Below, one piece after another: positions 22,040 to 34,876 of a stretch of 64,000 nt of DNA (its first letter is position 1; each line of letters starts with the position of its first letter). This DNA comes from Selaginella tamariscina. Lineage: Eukaryota > Streptophyta > Lycopodiopsida > Selaginellales > Selaginellaceae. Below the pieces are notes generated by a model that was not told the origin of the DNA, made no database searches, and was given only the letters and a program-made list of their open reading frames with translations. The stretch covers positions 716,330-780,329 of the forward strand of contig PUQB01000058.1 of NCBI GenBank assembly GCA_003024785.1, in the 5' to 3' direction. A program made the position numbers and the translations under genes.

Positions 22040-24870
22040 TAGGATGTTTTTTATAAGCACAAGGCTGCAGTTCTTCCTATTCACAGGTCTTACGGCTGTC
22101 TTATTGATCTTGCGGAAGAAAGACTCCACCGTTCGGACCGATTTATGCACTGTCATCTACAGAATTGGAGATTCTTCGCCAGTACATCAAGCACAACTTG
22201 GCATCTGGCTTCTTCGTCACTCAAAGTCCCCTACAGGAGCACCTATCTTCTTTGTCAAGAAGAAAAATGAGGTTTGCGTTTGGTTGTGGACTGTAGGGGT
22301 TTGAATCAAGTCACCATTTGGAACCGGTACCCATTGTCATTGATCCTGGAACTTCTCAATTGAATACGAGGAGCAAAGGTGTTCACAAAGATCGACTTAC
22401 GAGGGGCCTACAATCTTAACGGATTCGTCAAGGCGATGAATGGAAAACCGCATTTTGTACAAGGTATAGACACTTCAATACATGGTGATGCCTTTCGGAC
22501 TTACAAATGCCCCAACCGTGTTCCAACACACGGTGACGACATCTTTTGCGACTTCTTGGATCAATTTGTGGTGATCTATCGATGACATCTTGATTTTCTC
22601 TAAGGACTAGGCGGCACATGACAAGCATGTACGATTAGTTTTTATAGAAGCTTTGCGAGCATGGCCTATATGTGAAGTTGGAGAAGTGTTTTTTTTACAA
22701 GGATACTATGGAGTTCTTGGGCTACATCGTCTCTCCCTGCCGGCGTCTCAATGGACATGCACAAAGTGAAGACTATTGTGGAGTGGGAAAGGCCTGATGT
22801 ACAATGTTTCATTGGCTTCCAAATTTCTACAAGCGATTCATATAGGACTTCTACAAGCATGTACTTCCACTCACGGAACTCACCAAGCACACAGGGGATT
22901 TCTCTTGGTTCGACAAAGCTGAACATGCATTCATAGCACTCAAGGACGCCTTCACGATAGCTCCAATTTTAGCACATCCTGATCCTTCTCGTCTCTTTTT
23001 CGTTGAAGCAGATGCTTCGGACTTTTTATCCTATCACAAGTTGGAAAAAACAAGTTTCTGCATCATGTAGTCTTTCACTCTCGTAAGTCTTTCGACGGAA
23101 TTAATTACGAGATTCATGACAAGGAACTTAAGGCCATTGTGATTCGTTCGAGGAGTGGCAGCACTTCTGGAAGGTATTTTACATCATGTACAAGTTCTTA
23201 CGGATCACAAGAACCTGGAGTTTTTTCAAACGACTCGAGTTCTCAGTCGACGACATGTTAGGTGGGCAGAATTCCTATCACATTTTGATTTTGTCATCGT
23301 CTATAGGCCTGGTTTTTAGAATGGCAAAGCAGATGCATTGTTCTAGGCGCTCTTACCTTGCATCGACCCCGGCGATCTTACATATGACTGTCAAAAGTAA
23401 GTGTTGTTGGGTCTTGATCGATTTCGGCTTGCAACACTATAGGTTCATCAGGCTCCAGCAAATTCAGCACTTTTACAGGACATTCGTTTGCAATTGGCTA
23501 TAGATGACTTGGCAAAGAATGTGTTTTCACACATTAGTCCTGACATGCAAGCTCCTCTTCCTCTAGTTCCCGTACAGACTATAAGTTGTTTTGCCATACA
23601 TGACGGACTCTTGTAACCGGGAAGGTCTTCTGTACATTCCTATTGGTGTTTATAGGACTCGTGTGGTACAAGATTGTCATGATACCCGGCTACAGGACAT
23701 TTTAGTGTGGCTAAGACAATTGAGTTTGTGACTCGCAACTATTGGTGGCCTGGGTTGCGAGTACGAAGTTGTGACACCTACAACAGGTCGAAGATGCCTC
23801 GTCACTCGCCCTCTGGTCTTCTTTGTCCCCTTTATGTTCCCTCTGCTCCTTGGAGATCCATTTCTATGGATTTTCTCACAGATTGTGGATTTGATGCAGT
23901 TCTTGTGGTGGTTAACCGTTTCACCAACATGTTCATTTCCTACCCTGTACAAGATGGCTACATACCAGACAACTATTGAGTTGGTGATTCGTGAAGTGTT
24001 CCGACATCATGGTCTTTCTAAGAGCATTATTTCTGATCGAGACTCAAAATTATGTCCAGATTTTGGCGAGAGCGTTTCCGGAGTCTACAAGTTAAACGGA
24101 TCTTTCTTCAAAATATCATCCGCAAACTAATGGGTAGTCAGAATGCACGATTCAGACCTTGGGCAGTATCTTTGCTGCTTCATCAGTTACCAACATGACA
24201 ATTGGTTGGACCTCTTCCTATGGCAGAGTTTACTTACAACAACTCCGTTTACACATCTACAAGCCAGACACCTTTCTTCGCTCTTACAGGTTACCATCCA
24301 CATTTTGACTTTGCTCCTCATGCTTCTTCTTCTTCTGCTCATGCAGTACAGGATCATCTCCAGCATCTTCGTCAGGTACAGGATGATCTCCGAGTTCATC
24401 TTCAACAAGCACATGAATGATATAAGCGTCACCCTGATGCTCATCGTCAGCCGGCACTTGCATACAAGATTGGTGATTTCGTGTGGCTTCTTCATTGGCA
24501 TATCTGGACCAACAAGCCTTCTTCTAAGTTGAATTTTTAACAATTGGGCCCTTACAGGATTGTGATTGAGGTCAATCCTTAGCTTTCCGACTAGAATTAC
24601 CATTTACTGTGAAACTTCATCCTGTGTTTCATACTTCTTTGTTGGAAACCATATCATCCTTCTTCTCTTCCTGGTTGTGCTTCTTCTTCTCCCCCTCATG
24701 TGGTCATTAACGATGAACCTGAGTATGAAGTTGCAGCCATCCTTGATTCTTGTCTTCATCGTCGCCAACTTCAATACTTGGTGTATTGGAAAGGTTATTT
24801 GCCTACCGATCGCACTTGGGAACCTACATCCAATTTACTCCCATGCTTCTTCTAAGGTTGATGCCTTCCA
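22040..24870 (+). pseudogene. RT, RNase H, integrase and chromodomain region of the Ty3/gypsy fossil
   Basis: Recognisable signatures in order: APIFFVKKKNE and KVFTKIDLRGAYNL (RT), DDILIFSK, LGYIVSP, LTELTKHTGDFSW, then the RNase H 'D...L.A+' region. An integrase zinc-binding HTTC-like/core region follows with VVVNRFTNM and ISDRDSK. Last is YLVYWKGYLPTDRTWEP, a chromodomain near 24775-24830. The domain order defines a chromovirus. Fossil, with many interruptions. Confidence 0.8.
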
Positions 24871-24933
24871 TTAACATTATCCTGCTAAACCAGGTTCCAG
24901 GACCCGTGGAACTCGTCCTTAGGGAGGAGGTGC

Positions 24934-25266
24934 TGTCACGATCTGATACAAAATACAGGATAGGATATGACCTACAAGATACAGGATACATGATACATGA
25001 TATATGATATGCCTATAAGATATACCTACAGGATAAGGGACATTATGTTTAGCTCATGCCTAGATTAGCTCCTGGAGTATTATTTTTAGCTTATGCCTAG
25101 ATTAGCTCTTAGAGTTGTGAGTATAAAGTTCCGACCTAATTGTTGTACAATCAATTACTATCAACACCAGTCATTCTACGATCATTCTTGTCTTGTTCCT
25201 TGCTCTTGCCTTGCTCTTGAGTCAAGCCTTCTTATTTTTATCCTGCTCTTGGGTTGTGGCTTGACA
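24934..25266 (+). repeat. 3' LTR of the Ty3/gypsy element
   Basis: Starts TGTCACGATCTG and ends GTGGCTTGACA. It matches 5525-5927 but lacks most of the internal tandem units, so it is about 70 bases shorter. Confidence 0.8.
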
Positions 25267-27554
25267 ACAAAGCAGCTATTGAAGATAATGAGATCATAGG
25301 CATTTCATTCTTGACTTTATCGTTTGATCAAATGTACATGTAAGAGTTCCAATCAGTGTCACATCATACTCACATAGGCAGCTACTAGCATTCTCAAGGG
25401 ACACTCGAGAGAAGTATTGGAAGTCCCTCAAATCACGCGATAGAACATCACAAATAGTTGAAGCTTCGAACAACGCAATATATGTGAAAATGTGTGAAAG
25501 GATACTTGGATGTTGATCATGAGCCTAATGATATATTTCTCATTGTTGGGAATAACATAACTGACTATGTTGTAGGTCATGTAGCCTTGAAAGAGTGTGG
25601 ATATGAGTTTGAAGCTACAATTCCCTTCAAGAACATTCAGGTGATTCATAATGTCGTGATCAAGAGGTTTCATGTGTACTTAGAAACCAATTTTATCAGA
25701 AGTGTTGGAAATATAAGTTCACACTCAAATACATACACCACATAAACGACAACATTTATATGTGTACATACAATAAGTTTATGTATTTTGACTCTTTTAT
25801 CTTGCAGGGGACAATGCAAAACGCACTATGGTTTTTTGAGAATTGCTATTTAAGGCTGTGATGAAGCCAATAGTAATGTCTCACTCGGTGCAATGCTTAC
25901 AATACCAAAGTACCGAGTTTCGGAGTACATCCATTACTACTTGCATGGGAAACGTAACTCCCTGAAGAATGCTTGGAGATGCAGAGGTTGTTTCTATTGT
26001 TTTCTATTTGTGTGTGCGTGTGTATGTGTAGTTAAGAGTGTGAGCAAAACACATTTTGAGTACTACTAACATGATTTTGTGATTTTGGCTATAGGGAGTG
26101 GTAGATAGTACATATTTGGACAAACAAAGGTGGAAATTTTAGCCTTTGATGAAATGTCAATAACAGTTGTGACATTTCTTCAAAAGGCATTTCAAGCAAG
26201 AATGGCGCGAGAACATTTTTGGGCACATAAGGAGTTTATTATGGGACTACCATAATATAATCGTCATGTACAATTAATTTACTAATGTTAGAGCTGAGAG
26301 AGATCATTGGAGTAGGTGGACACTTACATGTTCCATTAACATCTAGGATAGGGGAGTCGTTAGAAGTTGGGGTATATGCTAAAAAGCACTTGCACACAAT
26401 ACTAATCTTTACATTAATGCAAGAAATTGTACAATGGCCTAAGTGTTTAACCACTAATGAAGATGATCAAATGATTTTTAGTGAAAGAGAACGAAGGAAA
26501 CGCCTAGCTCCCCCTACAAACAACAAAGGAAGGTTAACATTCCTCCTGCCACATCCACACATGCACTGCAAAAGAAGGTTTACATTTATTGTCTTTCTTT
26601 GTGCGTGTTTGTGTGTTGAGTGCTTTTCATGTGGTACAAATTAGCAGCAGTTATAAGTGGTTTCAAGAGCCATTTGAATTCCACCTCGCAAATAGGACCA
26701 ATGTACATATGAAGCAGGAACTTGTTCTCTAGTTGATGACATACCTACAACATATAAGTAAAAGAGTTTGAATGATAACAATCACTACAAATCTTCACTT
26801 AGGCAGTGAGGCACAAAATGTTCTTAGCATAAAAGTTCTGATACATACTAATGTCATCTTTACAATACACATGAAATAGCATGTAGAAAGGACAAAATGT
26901 GATACTACTTGAAGAAGCAGCAATCCTATTGGTGAAGGTATTATACACATCACAGAACCGGCCGGATTCATAGTCAAGAGGCTAGAGATGATGACAATGA
27001 ACTAGAAGTGAAATCATTTTACAAAGGATTTTAGGATTTCAAGACTCCATATGTCACAAATCTAAAATGTAGCACACTTGGAGATGCTGTGAAGTTCTAT
27101 GGCACAATGATGCATTGGCCTCGAGACATATGGTGACATTGTCAGACCAATTGTACCATAATGTAGGTAGACATGTTTTACCTATTTTCTCACAATATAT
27201 GTATATGTATGCACTCTTTATCTATATGTAAATTGTGAGTGTACAAGCAATATTATTGTTGTACACATGTTTTGACATATATATATTTTCTTTAGGAATA
27301 CATTGAGAGGAGAAGAATGAACTAGTGAAAGAACCTACAAAGGAATCAAAAGGTGAGGATGAGAGAAGTAGGCATGTCGTAAACCCACTTGAAGAACTTG
27401 TCGCAAAACCAGAGAAAAGGATGGAAGCAGAACCACATCAAGAACCTACAATGAAACTAGAGAAGAGGTTGGAAGTAGAACTATATGAAGAACCTACCAC
27501 GAAATTAAAGAAGAGGATGGAAGTAGAAAAAGAAAAGAGGCATGTTGTGGACCC
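25267..27554. other. Unassigned repeat-derived DNA between two LTR elements
   Basis: Contains fragments of open frame without a family I recognise: DVDHEPNDIFLIVGNNITDY at 25500-25560 and a Glu/Lys-rich plus-strand stretch at 27325-27560 with an internally repeated 'EPT.KL(E/K)KR(M/L)EVE' unit. The second LTR element was inserted into the latter; acidic Glu/Asp-Asp-rich codons resume to its right near 31770-31830. Probably an older transposon interrupted by the insertion. Confidence 0.4.
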
Positions 27555-28097
27555 TATTAAACAGGAAAACCTCATCTTTTCCTATTCAACCATTTCCTTT
27601 CTCTCAATCATCAAGAAAGGCTATTCACTCTTCTTCTATCAACTCTCAACATATATATATATATATATATATATATCATATCACCTTCTCTTAGCACAAT
27701 GATTGGTCTCCGAAGTCAATGGCAAGAACGGATTTTGGCTATTGCTTTGTTAGATTCATTCATTGAGAGTATACATACCACACACACAAGATCTTATAAT
27801 ATGCACCTTTATTTCTAACATGAATACAAGAGAACAAAGCGTGGTGACTCTTTTTCCTATTGGAACTTCTTGTGGAGACCCTTTTTTCCCTTACCCTAAC
27901 TACCCTTAAATACTCTTCCTCTCGCCACATCATCCATTTCCTTTTGAGACTTCCTTTTCCTTTTCTTTACTCCTCTTTTCCTCTTGGTAAGGATTTTCTT
28001 CTGTCATAGCCTTTCCTTCCATACTTTCTACGGACCTTCCTCCCCTTATTCTCTTCACAGTAGAATGTTATATGCTCCTAACTTTTTACCTTTAACA
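27555..28097 (-). repeat. 3' LTR of the minus-strand LTR element
   Basis: A direct copy of 31194-31729, from TATTAAACAGGAAAACC to CCTTTAACA, including a (TA)n tract near 27652-27676. Confidence 0.8.
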
Positions 28098-31000
28098 CTA
28101 TCCCCTCCTTATTGTTGTGTCCTTATGATAACTATCCTACTCCTTTCTTTGGATGTTGATCTTCATGGTACTATGGATTCTTTCCTTTATACTTCCAAAA
28201 GTTGTTGTTCTTCTCTTTCTTGAGTTCTTGGTTGGAAGTTGATACCTTAAGTTGTAGCACTTAATTTTAGGCTCAACAATTGCTTTCTCTTCTTATTCTT
28301 GAATAATTTTCTCTTCTTGTTGCTTTGGCTTATTTTCAGTGTCTATATTCACTTGCTTTAAAGGATCTGTGGTATACACATATGTATACTCTACAGATTG
28401 TTCTTGCAAATCAATCTCATACAAGATCGCCTTATAGAACTTTTCCTGTAATCCAAGCCTATCATTTTCCTTCTGCTAAATAGTTTTCTTTTCTTTCAGC
28501 ATTACATGAAGGTCAATATCTGTTAATTCCTTCAAATCAGGATATGCTTTCAGGATTTCTACCTCTTCCTAATCATCTAACCCATTAAACCAATCATATC
28601 CTCTAAAACAAGAGGTCAGATTTCCTTTTTAACATACCTTTTAATATGATTATAAATCACTGGTTTTCCTTCTCCTTCTTGTACCATCATCTTTCCTATT
28701 CTCAAGTTCTGAATAACCTTATCAAACTTAATCTATGGTCTGGTTAAGAACATAATATGGATAGTGTCTTTTTCTTTTTTTCGAAGGACAAGTAAGGATA
28801 TCTTATATTTGAATCCTTTTATTGTGATAGTGACTCCTCTCATTATACCAAGTGGCTTTATACTACATTGATAAACCATTTTAAGGTTAAATGGGGCATG
28901 TTGGATTGGTCCTAAACCCATCCTTTTACATTTACCCTCTTCAATAAAATTCACTCATGAACCTCCATCTATTAACACTCTTTTTAACTTATTCTTGCTC
29001 ACATATATTGTGATACAAGGAACTTGTCCATCATAATCACCTTCATACAGTACTTCCTTATCCATTTTACAAATTATACACCCTTCATTTGAAGGTGATG
29101 TTTGTTGAACTAGACTTAATGCATTATTTGATTTCTTATGTAAGGAGCTACATGCATCAACTATCCAAGCGTAACTTTTACCTTTTAATTTATAGTTGTC
29201 TTATCCTGTAATTGTAAAAATGAAAGACCTTGTTTATCTTTGTCTATAGGACTTATTATGGAACCATCTAATTTATTATCAGTCCGACCCTTTTGGTCAA
29301 GATTTTGCTCCTACTCGTTTACATTTTCTTGTAACAAACCCACCTTCTTGTTAGGAATACTACCTATCTCTCCTTCTCCATAACAAAAATATTCCTTCTC
29401 ATTCCTTTGAAGAGCTGTAACTGCCTTGCAACTGGTGGATACTCATCTTTTCCCTTCTCTATTTGAATTAACCGTGTTGTAGGTTGTACATTACTCATCC
29501 TAATAGAAGTAGGAGGTTGTCCATTCTACCTAGGACATTCCTTAAAGAGATGTACTATTTCACCACATGTATAACACACTTGGGAAGGAAAATTCCTACC
29601 CTATGGTCCTTGTATATCATTTGTCTGATTATATTAATCATTTCTACCTCTTTGACCTTGATAAGGTCTTTCTTCTCCTCTACATTATTTGTTATTTGTT
29701 TCTCTATAAAATCTATCCTTTTGTCATCCATTATATGGACCATTTCTTTCTCCATAATACATGTCCTCTCTGTTTTCGTAAGGAACATCATTCTTTCTCT
29801 CATAATATCTATTGTTCTTATTTTGATAAGGAACCTCATTTCTTCTACAATATGATATATTATTTCTGTTCTTATAAAGAATAACATTATCATTCTTATC
29901 ATTCCCACGATTCCTATTAGGTGGGAACCTTCTAGGAAGTGAATGTTCATCTATTTTCCTTTCTCTTTATATGAACCACATTCTGATTCATTTCTCCATT
30001 GTATGGCCATGATTATTACATTTAGTGCACCATACCTTTGCCTTTATCTCCTCCTTAATTGTCATTCTCTTCAAAGTTTTCATCATTTGAGCCAATGCTT
30101 TCTCATTTATTGGATATTTACGAACCTTTACTACATCAGCTTCCTCTTCCTCTTCATCAGAGGATTCTTCCTTTCTTTATATACTTTTAATTTTCCTTTT
30201 ATAATCTTTTTTATTTGCCTTCTCTTCTTCTCATATATTTTTAATTAATTAATAAGATCCTCTTTATCCTTTTCATTGATAGTGAGTGCTAAATCTCTAT
30301 ATGGTTTTAACAACCCTTATTTATACCATTGCAATAAGCATCCATCTTTACATATGCCTTACACTTTTTTCATGTTTCTTAAAACGGTGTATATATTCAT
30401 TTATCTTTTATGTTTTGCATTGAAGAATGGTTCTTAACTTCTCTAAATATTCCTCAGGCAATTCCTCTTTTCTGAAATATTCTTTAAAAGCATCAGTAAC
30501 TTTCTAATAATCCTTTTTGACTTCCTTTTCAAGATCATAATACTAATTAGAGTCATTTTCTTTCAATATATGTAGAAATATAAGCAACTTTCTGCATCTG
30601 TCACCTTATACAGTTTTACTACCTCTTCAAACTGTTATAAATGTCTTTTCGGATTCTCTTTATTTCCTACAAAGAATGTGGGATATATCACCATACCCCC
30701 AGACATTCTCAGGAAAAGTGCCATATTTGAAATAATGCTTTGCTTTGGTGTACTCCCTTTTACACCTTCCTCCCTTCCTCTTAGGGAGCAATCTCAGTAT
30801 ATGAATATGCACTCCTTCCCATCCTCTCACAGTCTCCTCTAAACCAGATGTTTGATACTGCCTCCAATTCTCTGGATCAGTCTCAGATTTCTGTATTGTT
30901 TCTACAATATCCTCTACTATCTTTTCAAGGATATTTTGACATCTATTCTCGTCAAATTCATATTACTGTTGGGCAGCCACTCTATTGGCTTACCTTTGAT

Positions 31001-31193
31001 TCCTCTAATCAGCTAATGCTGGATCAGGACAATGATTTCTCCAAGGTTCCATTCATTCTTTCTTCTATACACATCCAACTCTATACCTTCTGAGCCATTT
31101 TTAAAATGAAAATTCTGATCAATTGATCAATTTAACCTCTCTTCTCAATTAATGCTAACACTGCAATGGCGAAATTCCTCCGTGGTCGCCAAA

Positions 31194-31729
31194 TATTAAA
31201 CATGAAAACCTCACATTTTTCTATTCAACTGTTTCCTTTCTCTCAACCGTTAAGAAAGACTATACACTCTTCTTTTATCAACTCTCAACATATATATATA
31301 TATATATCAGATCACCTTCTCCCAGTGCCACAATGACTAGTTTCTGAAGTCAACAGCAAGAACAGATTTTGGCTATTGCCTTGTTAGATTCATTCATTGA
31401 GAATATACATACCACACACATAAGATCTTATAATATACACCTTCATTTCTAACATGAATACAAGAGAACAAAGCGTGGAAACTCTTTCTCCTGCTGGAAC
31501 TTCTTGTGAAGACCCCTTTTCCCTTGCCCTAACTACCCTTAACTACTCTCTTTCTTGCTACATCATCATTTTCCTTTCGAGACTTTCTTTTTCTTTTTCT
31601 TATTCTCTTTTTCCTCTCGGTAAAGATTTTCTTTCTTCATAATTTTTCCTTTATACTTTCTACGGACCTTCCTACCCTTATTCTTTTCACAGTAGAATGT
31701 CCTATGCTCCTAACTTTTTACCTTTAACA
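31194..31729 (-). repeat. 5' LTR of the minus-strand LTR element
   Basis: A direct copy of 27555-28097. Flanked on the interior side by the primer-binding-like TTTGGCGACC (minus strand). Confidence 0.8.
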
Positions 31730-33161
31730 TATCCACATGCCATGAAAGCGAATGAGGTACAAAGATGGGAAAGACGAGGAAGACAAGGAAAATGAGGATG
31801 ATGAGGATGATGAATTTGCACTTCCCATTGGATGGTGAGAAAAGCTAAAGTGGTGGAAGTTGGAACTTGGAGTTATTTACGAAAGCTCTATATTTGTCAT
31901 AGCCAATTACAAATGCCATTTTTAAAAGCTTATGCAAGCACATGAACAAACTAGATTATCCTTTCTTTCCTAAGTTAGGATTAAAGGTAGAGCTCTTAAG
32001 TTAAAGCAAGTATGTGGTATATTAATTAGAAAGATGGCTTGGGATAAAGAGACTTTAATACTAAAAGATGTAACAATACCAAAGAAATGAATGATGATAG
32101 GTTTGTCTTTAGACAAAGTACAAAATATATAAAAGATATACATTGTTAGACATAGTTTTGAACTACATAAGTAACACATTATAAGGTCACAACAAAATAC
32201 TACAAATCTAATATAGTGAATTACAGATTAAAAATGCCTATAAAACATATATCATATTAAATGTTTGTAAGTTATAGTAAATAAATACATATCTATTTAA
32301 TATACACATTAAAAATTCATGTATGCTTACATATATAAAGTTTTTGAATTGAATTAGTATGTATAAAAGTCCTAAAACAGATAGATTTAAGATACATGTA
32401 TTCTAATTTTTAAGATTCATGTGTTGATTCCGCATGTAAACACCACAATCTTGTGAACCCCAGCCATTTGTTGGAGAAATTCGTCCATTCTCAACCTCTT
32501 GATCATCTGAGCAAGCAGAATAATCATGCAAGAGAAGATTAAGGTCATGTCATGTCCAAGACAATTGTGGGTTTACATGTGTTCTTAGGATGGGGGCGGC
32601 AGCAAGGTGGACGTGGGATTGGAATACCTTGTGTGCTTCCTCCTCTTGTGTAACCATTGTGTAGCTGTAATGAAATCCCAGTGTGGAGTGCTAGGTAGTT
32701 TGCACAACGAGCCCCATTTAATTTTAATACTTTTGAAGAGGCTTTTAAGATTAATTATTGATATGAAATAGGGGAAAAAAATAAAACTAAAACATGAATT
32801 CCTTGTGAATTAAAATATAAATTTCTTTAGTCTAATGCATTTTTTAACAAGCTTTTTCATTTAAATGTATATAAAAATGGATTTTTAATGCATGTTGATT
32901 TAAAAAATAAAAAAAATGTACTCAATAAATCCTTGGAAAATCTTTTAAAATTAAGGAAAATATTAATTTTCTATACATGTTTTAACTGGGGAGCCTATTC
33001 TACAAGTGTCCCAAGTGCTGCTCACTTCTTCTTCGTCATCGTGATCCTCTGCACGTTCCTCTGCCTTGCACTTATCTTCTTTCTACCTTTAACTTAACAC
33101 ACACAATATTATCTATATGTATATATCCTGCATCACTTCCGTGAAAAAGGAAATGAAACAC
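31730..33161. other. AT-rich intergenic DNA
   Basis: Short Asp/Glu-rich coding-like remnant near 31760-31830, then AT-rich non-coding DNA. It contains the dispersed repeat copy 32795-33012, listed separately. Confidence 0.5.
32795..33012 (+). repeat. Dispersed AT-rich repeat, copy 1
   Basis: Matches 53701-53909 in the same orientation over about 210 bases, with the shared end TATTCTACAAGTGTCCC and the internal TTTTAAAATTAAGG.AAATATT. Non-coding; no inverted ends are obvious. Confidence 0.75.
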
Positions 33162-34876
33162 TTAACATTTATAACATTTGGGAAAAAGCTTTAAGTTTTT
33201 CAGCTTGAGAAGAGCATCCGTATCAGCCCATATACCCAAACCACATTCTGCAACGAGCACCCACAGAATGACAGCTAGATTAATACTAAAATCGGCTACC
33301 CAGCCCAGTCTTGTTAAAGGCTGTAAATGCTTCTGTTTATCCAGTGACCAAAACACTGTACAATAAGCCGCGCAAGGTATGATGAAGAAGTTCCAAGTTA
33401 GCACAGCAGCGTCAAATAGTCTGCTAAGAAGACTGTAATATGGGAATGCTAATGCTGTTGCCCATATCACCATGAACACCGGTAACCTGGACAATGTTCG
33501 CTTTGTATAGCTCGGCGACTCATGTATATGCAGGAGCTTCTCCCACATTGTGTATGCAGCAAGTGAATACATCCCAAAGTTGATGAACTGCAAATGTGAG
33601 CGTGTAATACATATTACATTGTGTGCATGTGTGTGTAAGAGAGAGAGAGAGAGAGAATTCTACCAGATGAATAAGGACGAGGACCATTGCAGTATCTCTA
33701 AACTTGGAACGTGGAAGCACTTGAAATGCATTTGATACTGTGAGCAGTTTGTCTCCGAACACCTGGTCCATACTTATTCTTGGAACCATGACAACTACAA
33801 GCATGTAGAGTGTGCCATAGGCATATGCCATGGAAAATTCTTGAGGCTTCCACATTGCATCCATAATTTCACTAGGAGAAAAATGGTTATATATAAAGGC
33901 AAACACCCATAGATGTGCTTACACTGGAACGGGACAATTCCAAGATTTATAATCTGAGTATAGCCAGAAAAATATTCATGGTAGCTACGAGGAGTTGAAT
34001 GCCTCACATCTGGAGCCTAATATTCAATAACACAATATCCATAACTTGTATGTGTGAGTGTTATAAACCGGATATGCTTACCTTATCCAGAAGTAATGTT
34101 GCTACTGTTATGTAACTAGAGACAAAGATGGTTGCGACAACTCCAATGAACGACCAAATCATGTAGTTGTGAGCACTGGGTATAAAGATTGACAAAGAGA
34201 AGACTGCACCAAGAACACATGTCCACGTTCTCTTGTCAAGTTTCTCATTAATGGTATACACAACACTGCATTTAGCATTATTAATAGTATTATCCCATGC
34301 TAAATGTAAACACACACACGCATACTTGCCACTCGCAGTTATCGGTCCAACTGAAATGTACGACACAAAGCATAAGTTAAATATTAGTGAGACTGCTTTC
34401 CATCTTGCACCCAGGAGTCCACCAATGACTTCATGAAGCTGCAAACTTCTGTTAAGTAATATGCTTTAACTGATATAATAAATTAATGATTGTATTCATA
34501 TCTTTCAGGACGAATTCACCTGAACTGTGGGTTGCTGCCGCTGTAGATCACGAGGATTACCGTCAGGCTGGATTGTTTGTCTCTTATATTTGAGATAAAG
34601 AGCGTTGATCACACTCTCAGTCCACACTCCAATGGCAGCCTGAAGTAAGCAGAGAATGATAGCCGAGGGCAATCCTAGCTGAGCAATTGCTTGAGGCAAA
34701 ATAACAATCCGGGGCGCTAACTGCAAAACAAGGTATACAATTTGCAATAAACGGAATATACAAACCTGAGCCGATGCAATGTTTAGCCAGGCATCGAATG
34801 TGGAGCCTCCATACCATACTACACGGAGAAGCAACTCATGCCAAGTCTTGGTGCTCATGTTCACAAGCAGATGCAC
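33162..34876 (-). CDS. AUX1/LAX-like auxin influx carrier (divergent, 444 residues)
   Basis: Seven exons with consistent phases: 34876-34766, 34720-34520, 34438-34326, 34265-34082, 34016-33925, 33871-33664, 33587-33162. The product belongs to the amino acid/auxin permease family, plasma-membrane proton symporters that import auxin. AUX1 landmarks are VWYGGSTFDAWL, LDGLLG-like IGGLLGARWK, INEKLDKRTWTCVLGA, IPSAHNYMIWSFIGV, EIMDAMWKP, SNAFQVLPRSKFRDTAMVLV, and the C-terminal KLFPKCYKC. About ten hydrophobic segments are present. It is shorter than typical AUX1 (about 485 residues). The conserved GGHAVT region before EIM is replaced by a different, shorter sequence, and the N-terminus is short (ATG at 34876 or 34858). 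The frame is intact throughout. Substrate could differ from auxin. Confidence 0.85.

Larger units (their letters stand above)
5525..25266 (+). mobile_element. Old Ty3/gypsy chromovirus-type LTR retrotransposon, broken, with a 14-kb nested insertion
   Basis: Two related direct repeats (5525-5927 and 24934-25266), both starting TGTCACGATC, bound a gag-protease-RT-RNase H-integrase-chromodomain order on the plus strand. That order and the C-terminal chromodomain place it in Ty3/gypsy chromoviruses. Parts: gag about 6028-6990, zinc-knuckle region about 6860-6905, protease about 7090-7330, RT about 22080-22700, RNase H about 22980-23360, integrase about 23690-24300, chromodomain about 24720-24870. 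A separate TIR element occupies 7718-21894, between protease and RT. The element is a fossil with many breaks (well over ten). In one aligned 165-base LTR stretch I count about 15 differences, suggesting an old insertion. No clean target-site duplication is visible at its ends. Confidence 0.85.
27555..31729 (-). mobile_element. Second LTR retrotransposon (Ty3/gypsy-like gag-protease only), broken, minus strand
   Basis: Direct repeats of about 540 bases (27555-28097 and 31194-31729) bound an interior read on the minus strand. Next to the right-hand (5') LTR lies a primer-binding-like TTTGGCGACCACGGAGG (31177-31193, minus). A CYTCGEIVH zinc-knuckle region is at about 29525-29575 and a LIDGGS protease signature at about 28955-28975, followed by GPIQHAPFNLKM. 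No reverse transcriptase or integrase is seen, so it is either a shortened copy or a non-autonomous derivative. It is a fossil with several breaks. LTR divergence by eye is roughly one base in eight to ten, similar in age to the first element. No clean target-site duplication. Confidence 0.75.

Noticed and set aside
29484-29855. Ile/Ser/Leu-rich plus-strand frame
   Set aside because: Antisense to the gag region of the minus-strand LTR fossil.
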